A stretch of DNA of 64,000 bases from assembly GCF_004364345.1 (NCBI RefSeq), contig NZ_SOCA01000002.1, positions 199,711 through 263,710 on the forward strand, in the 5' to 3' direction. Position 1 is the first letter of the stretch. Each line of letters starts with the position of its first letter. Below the pieces are notes generated by a model that searched no databases, was not told where the DNA came from, and saw nothing but the letters and a program-made list of their open reading frames with translations. This document shows, one piece after another, positions 44,604 to 54,300 of the stretch. The position numbers and the translations under genes are program-made. This DNA is from Prosthecobacter fusiformis (GTDB taxonomy: Bacteria > Verrucomicrobiota > Verrucomicrobiia > Verrucomicrobiales > Verrucomicrobiaceae).

Positions 44604-44981
44604 ATGAGCGAATCTTCACTGCCGCCGTCCTCCGTTCCGCAGGTTGCTCCGGTATCCCCGGTACTCATTGTCGTGGGCATCTTATTCATCGTCGGATGGA
44701 TCCTTGTATCCATCACGGTGGTGGCCATGTCCCTGATGGGCACACTCATGGCCAATGATTCCAGCGCCGCCTCCACGGATAGTCACTCGGCCCTGATCCT
44801 TGGCGTACTCGTCAGCCAGATCATCACCGGCATTTCTGGGATCCCTGGTGGTCTCGCCTTTTTCTGGAGGACCAAGCGCCGACTCATGGTCCTCCTTTTC
44901 ATCGGCCTCTTCGTCCTTGGCGTCCTCGGACAGGTCGCCGCCTTCATGTCCTTCCTTCCAGGCGGCAGCCCTGAATCCTAG
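44604..44981 (+). CDS. Small membrane protein, 125 residues
   Basis: The protein has three predicted membrane segments (about 19-45, 63-85 and 91-115), with a Ser/Pro-rich start and a short loop between the second and third. I do not recognise a family. It follows the secreted protein gene closely and ends 13 bp before the end of the convergent thrH. Confidence 0.7.
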   Translation: MSESSLPPSSVPQVAPVSPVLIVVGILFIVGWILVSITVVAMSLMGTLMANDSSAASTDSHSALILGVLVSQIITGISGIPGGLAFFWRTKRRLMVLLFIGLFVLGVLGQVAAFMSFLPGGSPES

Positions 44982-44993
44982 CACTGGTCAAAG

Positions 44994-45602
44994 TCAGAGC
45001 TCGGCTTTGATCGCCGCGAGCAAGTCTTCATACTGCTCAAACGGTGTAAACTGGGGAAACTGGGCCTGGATGCTGGCCGGGCTGTGGAAAAGGAAACCTT
45101 TATGCGCTTCCCCTAGCATCGTCGTATCGTTAAACGAATCCCCAGCAGCGATGAGGTGGTAATTCAGGCTCTTGAATGCTTCGACGGCTCTCTGCTTTTG
45201 GTTAGGCTGACGCAGCTTGTAATTTGCAATACGGCCATCCGCATCCGTTTCTAAATAGTGGCAGAAGATGGTCGGCCAGCCGAGCTGACGCATAAGCGGC
45301 TGGGCGAATTCTTCAAACGTATCGCTGAGGATGATCACCTGCGTCAGTGACCGCAGCTCATCCAAAAAGTCCTTGGCTCCTTCCATGGGTGACAGGGTGC
45401 CGATGACCTCCTGGATGTCCTTCAACTTCAGCCCATGCTGATCCAGGATGTCCAGGCGCCCCTTCATGAGCACATCGTAATCAGGCTCGTCACGGGTGGT
45501 GCGGCGTAGTTCGGCGATGCCGGTCTTTTCAGCAAAGGCGATCCAAATCTCCGGCACAAGCACGCCTTCGAGGTCCAGGGTGACGATGGTCTGTTTTTTC
45601 AT
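44994..45602 (-). CDS. thrH: Phosphoserine phosphatase/homoserine phosphotransferase ThrH-like
   Basis: The 202-residue HAD-family enzyme starts TIVTLDLEGVLVPEIWIAFAEKTGI, the ThrH signature with the nucleophilic Asp. It also has IILSDTFEEFAQPLM and GDSFNDTTML, the HAD motifs II and III. ThrH can remove phosphate from phosphoserine and pass it to homoserine. It is not next to other serine or threonine genes. The ATG at 45602 gives the usual length. Confidence 0.9.
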   Translation of the reverse strand: MKKQTIVTLDLEGVLVPEIWIAFAEKTGIAELRRTTRDEPDYDVLMKGRLDILDQHGLKLKDIQEVIGTLSPMEGAKDFLDELRSLTQVIILSDTFEEFAQPLMRQLGWPTIFCHYLETDADGRIANYKLRQPNQKQRAVEAFKSLNYHLIAAGDSFNDTTMLGEAHKGFLFHSPASIQAQFPQFTPFEQYEDLLAAIKAEL

Positions 45603-45785
45603 GGAAAGCGCTTCTGTGTCATCACTTCAGGTCAATGTCCAGTTACAGCGACTAACAAAGCATCTTTCCGGCATCCAGATTTCCTACGGGTTGCGTATTT
45701 TGATACCGCGCCAGATCTTCACCAAGCTGTCTTCGGCGGCTGGCAACTATGGATCTGAGTTGCAACCCCCCCCACCAAATCCGAC

Positions 45786-45995
45786 ATGATGTATATCTCT
45801 CGCGGCCTGCTGGCCGCATCCGTGGGCCTGCTCATTGCTGGCACCAGTTGCAGTCAGATTCAGTCTGCTGGCTCCCTCGGTTATATGATGCACGGCAGCA
45901 CTTTGCTGCGCCCGACCCCTGATAATTTCCGCCATGTTCCTCCACGTGATCAGGATCGCACTCCGACTCCCATGCAGTGGGGCTTGGACTTTTAA
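45786..45995 (+). CDS. Very small predicted lipoprotein
   Basis: The 69-residue protein has a signal peptide with a lipobox-like LIAGTSC and a short mature part of about 45 residues (MHGSTLLRPTPDNFRHVPPRD). No family is recognised. It stands alone between divergent thrH and the convergent acpS gene. Small size makes the call uncertain. Confidence 0.5.
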   Translation: MMYISRGLLAASVGLLIAGTSCSQIQSAGSLGYMMHGSTLLRPTPDNFRHVPPRDQDRTPTPMQWGLDF

Positions 45996-46007
45996 ATCAA
46001 AGCTGGC

Positions 46008-46388
46008 TCATACTAAAATCACCTGCGCCTGCGCCAGATCGCGGGTGTGAGTGAGTGAAACGAGGAAACGCGTTACACCCTGAGCTTCTGCATGGCGCTT
46101 AGCCCCTCCATGCAGGTTCAGTATCGGCTTGCCTGATGCCTCACGGGTGATCTCGAAGTCTTTCCAATCCACGCCTTCGGCCCATAAGCCGGTGCCGATG
46201 GCTTTGGCCGCAGCTTCTTTGGCAGCAAACCGAGCCGCATAATGCATGGCTGGATCTGCGCATGCATCACAGTAGGTGATCTCTCCAGCCGTAAAGGTCT
46301 TCTCTTTGAATCGGACCCCATGTTTAACGATGAGGTCTCGTATACGCCCTACCTCGACCAAGTCTATACCAATGCCGATGGGGTTCAT
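46008..46388 (-). CDS. acpS: Holo-[acyl-carrier-protein] synthase AcpS
   Basis: AcpS puts the 4'-phosphopantetheine arm on acyl carrier protein. The 126-residue length is standard. GIGIDLVEVGRI holds the metal-binding Asp and FAAKEAAAKAIGTG holds the conserved Glu and Lys. LVSLTHTRDLAQAQV ends the fold. The ATG overlaps the pdxJ stop by four bases (ATGA), as in many bacteria where pdxJ and acpS are joined. Confidence 0.95.
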   Translation of the reverse strand: MNPIGIGIDLVEVGRIRDLIVKHGVRFKEKTFTAGEITYCDACADPAMHYAARFAAKEAAAKAIGTGLWAEGVDWKDFEITREASGKPILNLHGGAKRHAEAQGVTRFLVSLTHTRDLAQAQVILV

Positions 46389-47140
46389 GCGCGGGTATAC
46401 CTGGCCATGACCTCAAGGAATTCGGCGATGGCCTGACGCAGACCAACGAATACCGAACGGGCGACGATGCTATGGCCGATGTTCAGTTCGGTCAGATGCG
46501 GGACGGGGAACAGATCAGGCAAGTTCAGGGTCGTAAGGCCATGCCCGGCATTGATTTGCAGGCCCAGGCTGTGGCCCAGTTCAGCCGCAGCGATGAGGCG
46601 CGCAGTCTCTTGCGCCCGTTTTTCACCCAGCTCATTGGCAAAGGTGCCCGTATGCAGCTCCACCATGCTGGCACCGATTTCAGCGGAAGCACGAATTTGG
46701 TCCAGGTCCGGGTCGATGAACATGCTCACGCGAGTGCCATTGGCTTCCAATTGAGACACACTGGAGCGAAGCGCCTCTTTTTGCCCAACGACATCCAGCC
46801 CGCCTTCGGTGGTCACTTCCTCGCGGTTCTCTGGAACCATGCACACAAAGTCCGGCTTCACCTCCAGGGCGATGCCCAGGATCTCGGCCGTATTGCCCAT
46901 CTCCAGGTTCATCTTGGTGCCGATGTTTTGGCGCAGCAGGCGGACGTCCGCATCCACGATGTGGCGGCGGTCTGCCCGCAGGTGGATGGTGATGGACTGT
47001 GCGCCTGCGGCCTCCGCCTCAAGCGCGGCCTCCAGGATGGAAGGCTCCACATTATGTGCTCCCAGCATGGTCCGATAACGAGCCTGACGGAGAGTGGCGA
47101 CGTGGTCAATATTGACGCCGAGAAGAAGGTTGGGATTCAT
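46385..47140 (-). CDS. pdxJ: Pyridoxine 5'-phosphate synthase PdxJ
   Basis: PdxJ makes pyridoxine phosphate from aminoacetone phosphate and deoxyxylulose phosphate. The 251-residue TIM barrel has LGVNIDHVATLRQAR at the start, TIHLRADRRHI, and a C-terminal NIGHSIVARSVFVGL. All are typical. The ATG at 47140 (MNPNLLLGVNIDHV) is chosen over an adjoining TTG. It follows purH by 18 bp, giving a three-gene cluster purH-pdxJ-acpS. Confidence 0.95.
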   Translation of the reverse strand: MNPNLLLGVNIDHVATLRQARYRTMLGAHNVEPSILEAALEAEAAGAQSITIHLRADRRHIVDADVRLLRQNIGTKMNLEMGNTAEILGIALEVKPDFVCMVPENREEVTTEGGLDVVGQKEALRSSVSQLEANGTRVSMFIDPDLDQIRASAEIGASMVELHTGTFANELGEKRAQETARLIAAAELGHSLGLQINAGHGLTTLNLPDLFPVPHLTELNIGHSIVARSVFVGLRQAIAEFLEVMARYTRA

Positions 47141-47158
47141 CAATGAAGGGTTGTTCTC

Positions 47159-48697
47159 TCAATGCAGGAAGTGGCGGTGGCCGGTGAAGACCATGGCCAT
47201 TTTCCGCTCGTCTGCGGCGGCAATGACTTCTTCGTCACGCATGGATCCGCCGGGCTGGATGGCGGCGGTGGCACCGGCTTCGGCGCAGGCGATGAGGCCG
47301 TCGGCGAAGGGGAACATGGCATCGCTGGCGACGACACTGCCGGCCAGGGAGAGGCCGGCTTCCTTGGCTTTCCAGATGGCGATGCGGCAGGAATCCACGC
47401 GGCTCATCTGGCCGGCACCGATGCCGAGGGTACGGTCATGGGTGGCGAAGACGATGGCGTTGGACTTCACATGCTTGACCACGCGCCAAGCGAAGCGCAT
47501 GGCCTCGAGTTCATCGCGGGTGGGTGGGCGCTGGGTTTTGACCTTGTTTTCGAGGTCTTCGAGGCCGAGGGCACGTGGATCGCTGTCCATCACGAGCACT
47601 CCACCGGGGGCGCTGCGGATGATCGGGTCGCTGAAGGTCTTGGTGACCTCGGGCAGCATCTGGATGAGGCGCAGATTCTTCTTCTTCTGGAGAAGGGCGC
47701 GGGCATCGGCATCGAAGTCCGGTGCGATGATGATGTCAGTAAAGATTTCCGAGATGATGCGGGCCAGGCCGAGCGTCATGCTGCGATTGATGACGATGAC
47801 GCCGCCGAAGGGGGCCTGCTTGTCCGTCTCAAAGGCTTTGGCCCAGGCTTCACGCAGATCTTCATCCGCACAGCCGATGCCGCAGGGATTGGTGTGCTTC
47901 AGGATGGCGACGGTCGGGCGGCGGAACTCATGGATGAGACCGGCGGCACCGTGGATGTCCAGGATGTTGGTGTAGCTCAGTTCTTTGCCGTGCAGTTTGA
48001 CAAAGTAATCGCTGAAATTCCCGTAAAGGGCGGACTTCTGGTGGGGGTTATCACCGTACCGAAGCTCGCTGTGAAGGGGCAGGCTAAGGGAGAAGGTCTT
48101 TTGGGTGACCTGTTCCTTGTTCAGGAAGCTGGCGATGGCTGCATCGTAGCTGGAGGTGCGCTGAAAGACTTTGCAGGCCAGACGCTCACGGGTGGCGAGG
48201 GTGGTTTCACCTTTGTTTTCCTTCAGTTCAGCGAGGACAATGGGGTAGTCAGCAGGATCAGAAATCACCGTCACCCAGCGGTGGTTTTTGGCTGCGCTGC
48301 GCAGCATGGAAGGGCCGCCGATGTCGATGTTTTCGATGGCTTCCTCGAGAGTGACATCTTTTTTGGCGATGGTCTGCTCAAAGGGATAAAGATTGATGGC
48401 CACCAGGTCGATGACCGGGATGTTGTGCTTGGCTGCGTTCTTTTTGTCCTCGTCATTGTCCCGGCGCTGAAGGAGACCGCCGTGGACCTTGGGGTGGAGA
48501 GTTTTGACACGACCATCAAACATCTCGGGGAAACCGGTGTGTTCGGAAACATCAATGACAGTCAGGCCTGCGTCTTTGAGATGCTTCGCAGTGCCGCCAG
48601 TGGACAGGATTTCGATGCCGAGCTCGGCCAGACCTTTGGCAAAGTCGAGAAGGCCGGTTTTATCGGAGACAGAAAGAAGAGCGCGAGCGATGGGCAT
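47159..48697 (-). CDS. purH: Bifunctional AICAR transformylase/IMP cyclohydrolase PurH
   Basis: PurH performs the last two steps of IMP synthesis. The 512-residue protein has the cyclohydrolase part ([38 protein letters not shown]) and the transformylase part with the catalytic KHTNPCGIG and a C-terminal [13 protein letters not shown]. The length and all motifs are standard. It is the first gene of the cluster with pdxJ. The upstream region contains an array of TGGGGA boxes, which may bear on its control. Confidence 0.96.
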   Translation of the reverse strand: MPIARALLSVSDKTGLLDFAKGLAELGIEILSTGGTAKHLKDAGLTVIDVSEHTGFPEMFDGRVKTLHPKVHGGLLQRRDNDEDKKNAAKHNIPVIDLVAINLYPFEQTIAKKDVTLEEAIENIDIGGPSMLRSAAKNHRWVTVISDPADYPIVLAELKENKGETTLATRERLACKVFQRTSSYDAAIASFLNKEQVTQKTFSLSLPLHSELRYGDNPHQKSALYGNFSDYFVKLHGKELSYTNILDIHGAAGLIHEFRRPTVAILKHTNPCGIGCADEDLREAWAKAFETDKQAPFGGVIVINRSMTLGLARIISEIFTDIIIAPDFDADARALLQKKKNLRLIQMLPEVTKTFSDPIIRSAPGGVLVMDSDPRALGLEDLENKVKTQRPPTRDELEAMRFAWRVVKHVKSNAIVFATHDRTLGIGAGQMSRVDSCRIAIWKAKEAGLSLAGSVVASDAMFPFADGLIACAEAGATAAIQPGGSMRDEEVIAAADERKMAMVFTGHRHFLH

Positions 48698-49180
48698 GAG
48701 GACGAAGTGGTGTTACGGGAGGGTGGAGTAAAGGGGGAAAGCTGGCGGCGGCAATGACGAATATTGAGAGTAATGGAGGATGATGTCTGAATATCCGGCT
48801 ACAGGTGGTCAGGAATGGGGATGAAATTCATTTTTTCCCCATTTGGGGATTTTAGGGGTTAATCAGTTGTGAATCAAGGGATTGCCAATGGGGATTGTAT
48901 GGGGATTTTTCCCCATGGGGACATTTCGGGGATTTCTTGGAAGGTTGGGGATGCTGGTAAAGCGACAGGAATTTCATGGGAAAATTTTGGGGTGATCCCT
49001 GGATGGCAGCCAAATGTGAATACAGTCAGCTGATGGTGTATAATATTATCTTATACTATCAATAAAAGCGTCCGTATGCAAGTGGCTGTGCCCTGGCTCG
49101 ATTTTCCAAAATCGAGATGTATCGATGCCCGGTCTATACTCCCGAGCCCGGACACTGCTGGCTGAATACGGCACGGCGCC
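48698..49180. promoter_or_regulatory. Intergenic region upstream of purH with TGGGGA box array and hairpins
   Basis: The region is richer in A and T than its surroundings and has no supported gene. TGGGGA occurs at 48816, 48844, 48889, 48900, 48916 and 48946, TCCCCA at 48836 and 48910, and CGGGGA at 48927. Two pairs form short palindromes (TCCCCATTTGGGGA and ATGGGGATTTTTCCCCAT). Further left of the next gene are GTATAATATTATCTTATAC (49038-49056) and CTCGATTTT/AAAATCGAG (49097-49116); the second may be a terminator-like hairpin. Confidence 0.5.
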
Positions 49181-51325
49181 CTATTCCACGTCGGCGGTGA
49201 CGCGAGAAGTTGGCTGTTTGGCGAGTTCCAGGACGACGAGGGCTTCGACGTCGTTAATGGGCTTGGCGGTGAGGGGGAGGGAATGGGTGAGGTAACCGTC
49301 CGGCCCCTGGAGGGTAAGCCTGACGGAGAGGCCGAGCTGGCTGTTGCCGTTTTCCAGCGCCCATTCGTGGAGATACAGATAGGTGCGCGGAATGGTGAAG
49401 GTGATCTGGCGTTTTTCTTTGGTGCTGCTCAGAGCGGCTTTGAATTCCTTGGGGTCAAAGGAGGCCGCATACCCATTTCCAAAGGCCCAGGCGGGAATGG
49501 GGTGGACTTTTCCTGGCCCATCGGTGGCTTTACCTGTGGCACGCAGAGGGGAGGTGCCGCCCGGCTCAAGACGTTTGCCGTAACTGCGGGCATCCAGGTT
49601 GACTTCGACCTGCCATGCGGGACCCACGCCATCGGGTGATTCCTGGGGGAGATCGGTGGATGGGATGTCCAGGGTGAGCGTCAGGGAATTGGCATCCGCA
49701 CTCGGTGTGAGGGTGATGGGGGTCGGAAGTGACTGGGCGGAGGTGGCCGGAGTCAGGGGGACGCTTTGGTCGAGACCGAGATTGCGGGTGAGGGTAACGT
49801 TTCTTGTGGAAACGAGAGTTTGAGAGCCGATTTTGACGGTCAGACGAAGTGGGATCGTACTTACCGACGGGCTGTTTTTAGGCAGATTAAATCGGAGGTT
49901 GAGCGGGGTGGTGGCCTGGCCAGGGAGATTGAAGTTGTCATCCAAAGTCTGGGAACCGAATTCGGCCTGCCAGCTTCCTTTGATGGTGCCCTTGCCGGGA
50001 TTAACGATCTGACAGCCGGCGAGGAAAGCTTCTTCCTGGTTAAAAAGGGTCTCAAGGCCCCAGACGATGGAGACTGGTTCCAGGGTGGCATGCAGAGTCT
50101 CAATGCGGGCGGCGGTCTCGGTGCAGATGAGCACGGGCTGGCGGAGCAGGGCTTCCTGGAGAGGCGGGGCTTCACCCTGGCAGGTATAGCTGACGGTGAG
50201 GGCCTGAGAAGTACCTGCTTCAAGTGTGAGTGATGATCTGGCTTCGACGGGTTTCCACCCGTTAGCGATGAGAGGAAGTGCCTTGAGGACCAAGGCTGTG
50301 GTGCCTACGTTTTTCAGCTTGTAGGTGAGTGCCAGTTTGCCGGGTTCTGTTTCACGGGCGCTGGCGCTAGAGATTTGCCAAGGGAGCGTGGAGCGGGGTT
50401 CCAGCAGGTCCTTATAAATCAGGGAACCGAGCTGGCGGTGGAGGCTAGGGCGGGGGATGAAACTGCTGTCGGCCTCTTGATAGAAGAACTCGCGGTAGGT
50501 GCGCTCGATGCGATCAAAGACCTGGCCTTCATCCTGGGGCTGGGTGGTGGCCAGGGAAAGGAGGCGGGAGAGGTCCCCGAGGTCCACATGCAGGATGCCA
50601 AGCCCGGAGGCTGTTTCTTCCAGCACATCCGCGAGGGGCCGTGTAAGGCCGAGGACACTTTCAGACTGCTCAGCTACCGGCAGCCAGGGACTGCAAAGGA
50701 TGACTTCGGCCCCGAGTTCCCGTGCCCCGGCGATGGCGGCACCGATGGCGCGTGAGAAGGTGGGGGGCTGCATGGCAGCATCGTTTTGGCCATAGCAGAT
50801 GATGACCAGATCCACCGCAGTCTGGCGTGCGGCGGACTCCAGGATGGGGGCTGCATCCACGACGCTAGAGTCTGAACGGGCAAGGCTACGAAGGACGATG
50901 GTCGGCACGCCGGTGGCGACTACCTTGCCGGTTTCCTGGACGCCGCCTGTATAGAAAAACTGGGTGGCTAGGTGGCTGGCGAAGACGCCTGGAAAGGTAT
51001 CTGTGATAGGGGCGTCCTTAATCTGGACAGCCGTCGCATCCCCGAGCACGAGCAGGTGGAGGGGCTCGCGCTGGGAGAGCTTGCGGTAAGTTTTAGGAAG
51101 GAATTTTTCCAGGCGCTCCTGGCGTGCAGGGCTGAGATCGAAATTCGTCTTGGGCGTGAGGCTGGGGACGGGGAGGCGTTTTTCGAGAGCTTCAGCCTCA
51201 GCTTTTTTCTGTACGAGATCTGGCGCAGTCTGGGCGATGAGAGGGCTGGCGAGAAGGCCAAGGCATCCCATTGCCCAAATTGCGCTGCTGATCGTCCTGT
51301 TGCCTGAAGTCATAAGACGGCTCAT
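49181..51325 (-). CDS. SGNH/GDSL-hydrolase-like secreted protein without the usual nucleophile
   Basis: The 714-residue protein has a signal peptide (SAIWAMGCLGLLASPLIAQ) and an N-terminal domain like SGNH hydrolases: LLVLGDATAV at 91-100 in block I, YGQNDAAMQ at 178-186 in block III, and a His in the later SLHRQLGSLIY. Block I normally reads GDS, but this has GDA, so the nucleophilic Ser is absent. The remaining 400 residues are beta-rich (CARDB-like repeats), with several PGxx turns. It may bind rather than cut glycan esters. ATG 51325 is chosen; a TTG at 51355 would extend it. It follows the giant fusion gene by 56 bp. Confidence 0.78.
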   Translation of the reverse strand: MSRLMTSGNRTISSAIWAMGCLGLLASPLIAQTAPDLVQKKAEAEALEKRLPVPSLTPKTNFDLSPARQERLEKFLPKTYRKLSQREPLHLLVLGDATAVQIKDAPITDTFPGVFASHLATQFFYTGGVQETGKVVATGVPTIVLRSLARSDSSVVDAAPILESAARQTAVDLVIICYGQNDAAMQPPTFSRAIGAAIAGARELGAEVILCSPWLPVAEQSESVLGLTRPLADVLEETASGLGILHVDLGDLSRLLSLATTQPQDEGQVFDRIERTYREFFYQEADSSFIPRPSLHRQLGSLIYKDLLEPRSTLPWQISSASARETEPGKLALTYKLKNVGTTALVLKALPLIANGWKPVEARSSLTLEAGTSQALTVSYTCQGEAPPLQEALLRQPVLICTETAARIETLHATLEPVSIVWGLETLFNQEEAFLAGCQIVNPGKGTIKGSWQAEFGSQTLDDNFNLPGQATTPLNLRFNLPKNSPSVSTIPLRLTVKIGSQTLVSTRNVTLTRNLGLDQSVPLTPATSAQSLPTPITLTPSADANSLTLTLDIPSTDLPQESPDGVGPAWQVEVNLDARSYGKRLEPGGTSPLRATGKATDGPGKVHPIPAWAFGNGYAASFDPKEFKAALSSTKEKRQITFTIPRTYLYLHEWALENGNSQLGLSVRLTLQGPDGYLTHSLPLTAKPINDVEALVVLELAKQPTSRVTADVE

Positions 51326-51381
51326 TTCAGCGAGTTGTGCGGTCTTTTCCAGCAAGAAGATGCGGGTGAGGTGCCTTTCAG

Positions 51382-54300
51382 TTACTTCTTGGCGAGAGCT
51401 TCCAGGTAATCGAGGAGGGAGGCGAATTCGCGGACGGTGAAGTTCATCATGAGGCCAGGAGGCATCATGGACATGGGGAGTTTCTGACGCTCCTTGATGT
51501 CGGTGGTTTTAAAGGCGAACTCCTGAGCGGCGATGTTGCGCAGTTTCACCTCGCTAGCACCTTCTAAGGTGATGAAACCCATCTGCTGGGTGCCGTCCTT
51601 CAGGGTGATCATCTCGCTGGCGAAGCCTTGGGCGATGGTCTTGTTGGGATCGAGGATGTTTTGGGCCAGCTCGGGGCGTTTGTAGGTCTGGGCGATGTTA
51701 CCAAGATAAGGGCCTTTTTGCGCTTCGGATTCCTTCGTGGTATGGCAGGCCACGCAAGTAGCGCGGGTGAAAACCTGCTCTCCCAGGGCCAGATCACCCT
51801 TGGTCTTGAGGACAGCAGCGATGGCGGCTTCCGGTGTCATCGTGGCTAGCTTGGGTGTGGTGTCTGCCACTTTTGTCAGCTTCATGCCTTTGGCGGCGCG
51901 TTCGGCAGCGGCTTTGACCTTGGGATCAGGATCGTCAGTGGCAGCGAGGATTTTCGGTGCGGAGGCCATGTGCTTGATGGAAGCGATGGCATCAATGATC
52001 TGGATGCGACGCTTGGCATCCTGCCAGCCATGGTCGAGGGCTTTTTGGGAAAGCTCGCGGGATTCCGGACTGCCCGTGGTGCGGGAGGCGAGGTTCAGCA
52101 AAGCGGCATCGGCATGACGGGAGGCGGGCGCTTCAAGTTTTTCGGCGATGCTTTCGATGAGCTGGTGATGGTTTTCGAGTTTCGGAGAGGTGAAAAAGGC
52201 CGTTGAGGCGGCTTCGTAGTCCTTGAAGGCACCCGGCATTTTTTGCAAAGGACTGAGCGCGGTGAGGGTGGTGCTGACGCCCTCCGCGCTGTCGGTTTTG
52301 GTGAGGGCGATGATGGCCTGGGAGATGGTGGTGCTGGAGACTTCCGGCTCGACGAGATTGTCGGTGACGGGCGTGGGAGTCGTCTGGCCTTTGGGTGTCT
52401 GGGCGAGCTGAAGCTCGGGAGTACTTTTCAAGACGCTGACCAGCATCGGGATGGCATCCACTGGAATGGTCTCTGCAACAGCAAGCTGGGCGACGGCATC
52501 GGGAATGACTTTCGGGTCCTGCTTGGCCAGCGTGAGGATGCGCTGGAGGGCATCGTCTGACTGGATGCGATTGCGGTTCATCTCCTTCACCAGGAAGGCG
52601 GCTTCTTCGGGACCGGCTTTGGCCAGGGCTTCTTTGAGAGCGGCGGCGATCTTGGTTGTTTCGCTCCAGGGTTCCGGCTGGTAATAAGGGCCGCGTGTGT
52701 CCGGGCGTGTGCCCCAGGAATCGCCTTTCCATTCGCCTTCGGTGAAGTGCAGTCGGCAGATGGCGGCGAGGATGCCCTGGCGTAGGGCGGGATCGGTAGC
52801 CTGGTCGAGCTGCTCAATGAGTCCGGTGACGACCTCGGGTTTGTGCATCATGGCGAGGGCACGAAGAAGAAGTTTTGAGGAAGCATGCGAGGTTTGCTTC
52901 AAGCTCAACTTTGAGAGTAACAGTGAAGGTTCAGCTTTGCTGGCCGCTTTGACAGCCAGATGAGAAAGAACTTCATCGTTTTGAGCAGCGATGAAATCGA
53001 TGGTTGTGGCTGGATTCATCATCTTGCCGGTCAAACCTTCAGTGACCAGACTTGCGGCACTTGCTCTCTTGGGGCTGTAATCAGATTCCTTTTTACCACT
53101 AGTTCTAGACATGGTGATGTTGAGGGAACCGGCTTTTGCCGGAACATTGAAAGCTCGCTGCATCGCTTCAAGGGCATATTGGGACCCCACGTCTTCGCTG
53201 CTTCCAAAATCAATGCCCGAGGTTCTCCCCGGGTGCTGAAAATATAGATGGGTAGCGGCGACTCGAGAACTGACACCTGCTTCTATTTTGACAATCAAAT
53301 CGCTGAGGGCATCACTGCCAGCGAGCTCCTTGCGCCCAAGCAACTGCCTTTGCGCTTCCATCCTGCGCCGGTTGCTCGGCGACTCGAGTTCCTTTACCAG
53401 ATCAGCATCACTGGCTTTGGTGTAATCCGGCAGGGCAGGGGCTTTGTAATCCTTCGGTCTCATCTGCACGATAAAGCCCACATCAGGTCCGGCCCAGTTG
53501 AAGGTGGCACCTTTCCAGCTTGAGGCATAGACGCGGCTGAACCCATCCACATCGGCATCGGTGGGGCGGGTCATTTTGATGAAGGGCTCGGGGGCCTTCA
53601 CTTCTTCAAAGGTGGCACCTTTGGGCCTAACGGAATGTTTGTAGATGGCGTTGGTGCCCCAGTCGGCGGTGAAGGGAGCGTTGTTCCAGGCTTCGCCGAA
53701 TCCAGGCTCGTCAATGTAAACAGCTCCGCATCCGGAGCCGCCGCCGTAGTCGGCCAGAGGCTGGATGGCCTCGTCATTGAAGTTCTTGTAAAGGCGGGGG
53801 TAGCCGTGGTCATCCAGGCCAGTGAAGTGGTGGAAGCGAACGTTCCAGCCGCCGCCGTCGTTGGTGTTGTCGCGGGCGAAGATGTCCATGAGCGGGCTGA
53901 TGGCGACCTCCAGGATATTGCGGGTGCCGGTGGAGTAGATTTCCAATCCGGTGCCGTCAGGACGGACGCGGATGACGCCGCCACCACGATGCTGGAGGGT
54001 GCGGCCATCGGTGCCGGTGGCTTTCATGAAACCGAAGTCTCCACCTGCGATGTAGAGCCAGCCGTCGATGCCCAGGCTGAGGCCGTTGGTGGTGTGGTCG
54101 GCAGGGCGGTCTTTGAAACCGAAGGCGATGTCCTTGACCAAGATGTTTTGTTTTTCAGCGGTGCCATCGCCATCGGCATCGATGAATTCACTGAGGTGCG
54201 GAGGATGAACGAGGTAGAGGCGGTCGTGATCCCAGACGAGGCCACGGGGGCTGTCCACTTCGCAAAAAACCTTTGTTTCATCGGCCTTGCCGTCGCCGTC

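Noticed and set aside
47162-48757. Plus-strand open frame of 531 codons opposite purH
   Set aside because: It is the mirror of a well-conserved gene in GC-rich DNA; the translation is Asp/Gly/His-rich without any family.
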